Assembly (NCBI GenBank): GCA_016930735.1
Contig: JAFGGF010000136.1
Location: 1-7,089 of the forward strand
Reading direction: 5' to 3'
From: Prolixibacteraceae bacterium
Lineage (GTDB): Bacteria > Bacteroidota > Bacteroidia > Bacteroidales > Prolixibacteraceae
DNA: 7,089 bases
The notes beneath the pieces are model-generated. The model was not told the DNA's origin, made no database searches, and was given only the letters and a program-made list of their open reading frames with translations. How positions within the stretch are numbered: position 1 is the first letter of the stretch; each line of letters opens with the position of its first letter. Shown here piece after piece: positions 6,175 through 7,089 of this stretch. The position numbers were made by a program, and so were the translations under genes.

Positions 6175-7089
6175 ATGAATAAAAAACGGCAGGTTGCCCG
6201 GTATGTGGTTTTGGATTTTCTGGCTGCTGCAATCAGTTGGGCAAGTTTTTATATATATCGAAAGGCTGTGGTTGAACCTCAGTTTTTCGGAACCAATGTA
6301 CCAATAGAACTTACTACACGCTTCTATTTCGGCATCATTATTATTCCAGTTTTCTGGGTTTTATTTTACTATATAACAGGTATTTATAAAAATATTTACC
6401 GCCGGTCAAGGTTGATTGAACTGGGTCAGACTATTCTTACTTCAATAATTGGTGTTGTCTTTATTTTCTTTTTATTTCTTCTCGACGATTTTATCAAATC
6501 GTATAAAAACTATTACCAGTTATTTTTCACTCTTCTTGGACTTCAATTTACATTAACTTATATTTTCAGGCTGATTCTTACATCACGGACAATTCATAAA
6601 ATTCATACCCGAAAATTCGGATTCAATACCCTATTGGTTGGAAGTAATGAAAAAGCATTAAAATTATACAATGAAATGTCAACCATGGAACGAACACCTG
6701 GTAACCGTTTTATTGGATTTGTGCGTGTTGAAAACAATAACGATGAATTACTGAGTCAACATATTCCTAAACTTGGTAATGTGAAGGATCTTACATCAAT
6801 TATTGCCAATAATGATATTGAAGAAATAATTATAGCTATTGAAACTACCGAGCACGACCGGTTAAACGAAATTCTTACAATTGTCGAGAACCGGCAGGTT
6901 ACGGTTTGGGGAATACCTGATTTATACGATTTCCTCTCAGGAATGGTACGCCTCAATACCATTTACAGTACGCCCTTAATAAAAATTTCAAATGGTTTAA
7001 TGCCCGGATGGCAGGAAAATATGAAAAGGTTACTGGATGTATTGTTTTCTTCAATAGCAATAATAATTTTCCTGCCAATATATTTGATG
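6175..7089 (+). CDS. Polyprenyl-phosphate sugar-1-phosphate transferase (WcaJ/WbaP family), C-terminus cut by window edge
   Basis: Integral inner-membrane enzyme of the type that moves a sugar-1-phosphate from a nucleotide sugar to undecaprenyl phosphate, the first step in building exopolysaccharide, capsule or O-antigen units. The 305 residues present show four hydrophobic segments at about 9-30, 50-71, 86-105 and 112-135; a cytoplasmic Rossmann-like domain from about 150 ('FNTLLVGSNEKALKL') with 'LGNVKDL' near 200 and 'IEEIIIAI' (215-222); then 'VWGIPDLYDFLSG' (244-256). 'KRLLDVLFS' (284-292) followed by a hydrophobic helix is the standard opening of the bacterial sugar transferase catalytic domain; the rest, including the catalytic Asp-Glu pair, lies beyond the window. 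The start is the first ATG after an in-frame TAA at 6163-6165. The sugar used cannot be read here. It probably heads or joins a surface-polysaccharide cluster continuing to the right. Confidence 0.93.
   Translation, partial: MNKKRQVARYVVLDFLAAAISWASFYIYRKAVVEPQFFGTNVPIELTTRFYFGIIIIPVFWVLFYYITGIYKNIYRRSRLIELGQTILTSIIGVVFIFFLFLLDDFIKSYKNYYQLFFTLLGLQFTLTYIFRLILTSRTIHKIHTRKFGFNTLLVGSNEKALKLYNEMSTMERTPGNRFIGFVRVENNNDELLSQHIPKLGNVKDLTSIIANNDIEEIIIAIETTEHDRLNEILTIVENRQVTVWGIPDLYDFLSGMVRLNTIYSTPLIKISNGLMPGWQENMKRLLDVLFSSIAIIIFLPIYLM

Noticed and set aside
6756..6962. Open frame of 68 codons on the minus strand
   Set aside because: It is antisense to the Rossmann-like domain of the sugar transferase, which reads through without interruption; serine/isoleucine-rich composition is typical of a shadow frame.

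Overview
The window is chromosomal DNA of a Bacteroidota bacterium, most likely from a Bacteroidales/Marinilabiliales-type lineage. The evidence is the AT-rich coding DNA, the protein sequences (fused GcvP, a Pcm starting near 'RHKGLRKRLVDGL', a YcbL-like MBL enzyme), the absence of convincing Shine-Dalgarno sequences before starts, and a near-perfect Bacteroidota promoter (TTG-N19-TATTTTTG) ahead of pcm. The lineage below phylum is a guess from memory of protein style.

Layout: two divergent transcription units meet in the 140-bp gap 5054-5193. The minus-strand unit reads leftwards: pcm (protein repair methyltransferase, 5053-4406), an MBL-fold hydrolase of the YcbL/glyoxalase-II-like type (4403-3765, only 2 nt after pcm), gcvP (glycine decarboxylase P-protein, 3685-809, after a 79-nt gap that may hold its own promoter), and ispE (MEP-pathway kinase, from 794 and cut by the left edge, 14 nt after gcvP). 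This is a housekeeping cluster for protein repair, thioester/aldehyde detoxification, one-carbon metabolism and isoprenoid synthesis. The genes share transcription rather than one pathway.

The plus-strand unit starts with a short, strongly degenerate Gfo/Idh/MocA-type protein (5194-6060) that has lost the usual EKP lysine and the His/Asp helix motif. A 114-nt gap with inverted repeats follows, then a membrane polyprenyl-phosphate sugar-1-phosphate transferase (WcaJ/WbaP family) that starts at 6175 and is cut by the right edge just as its catalytic domain begins. The latter enzymes start exopolysaccharide, capsule or O-antigen repeat units, so a surface polysaccharide locus may begin here and run past the window.

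No RNA genes, CRISPR arrays, insertion sequences, attachment sites or riboswitches were seen, and no gap exceeds 300 bases. Most of the window is ordinary. The parts most worth a second look are the apparently inactive Gfo/Idh/MocA homologue and the inverted repeats in the two plus-strand leader regions.
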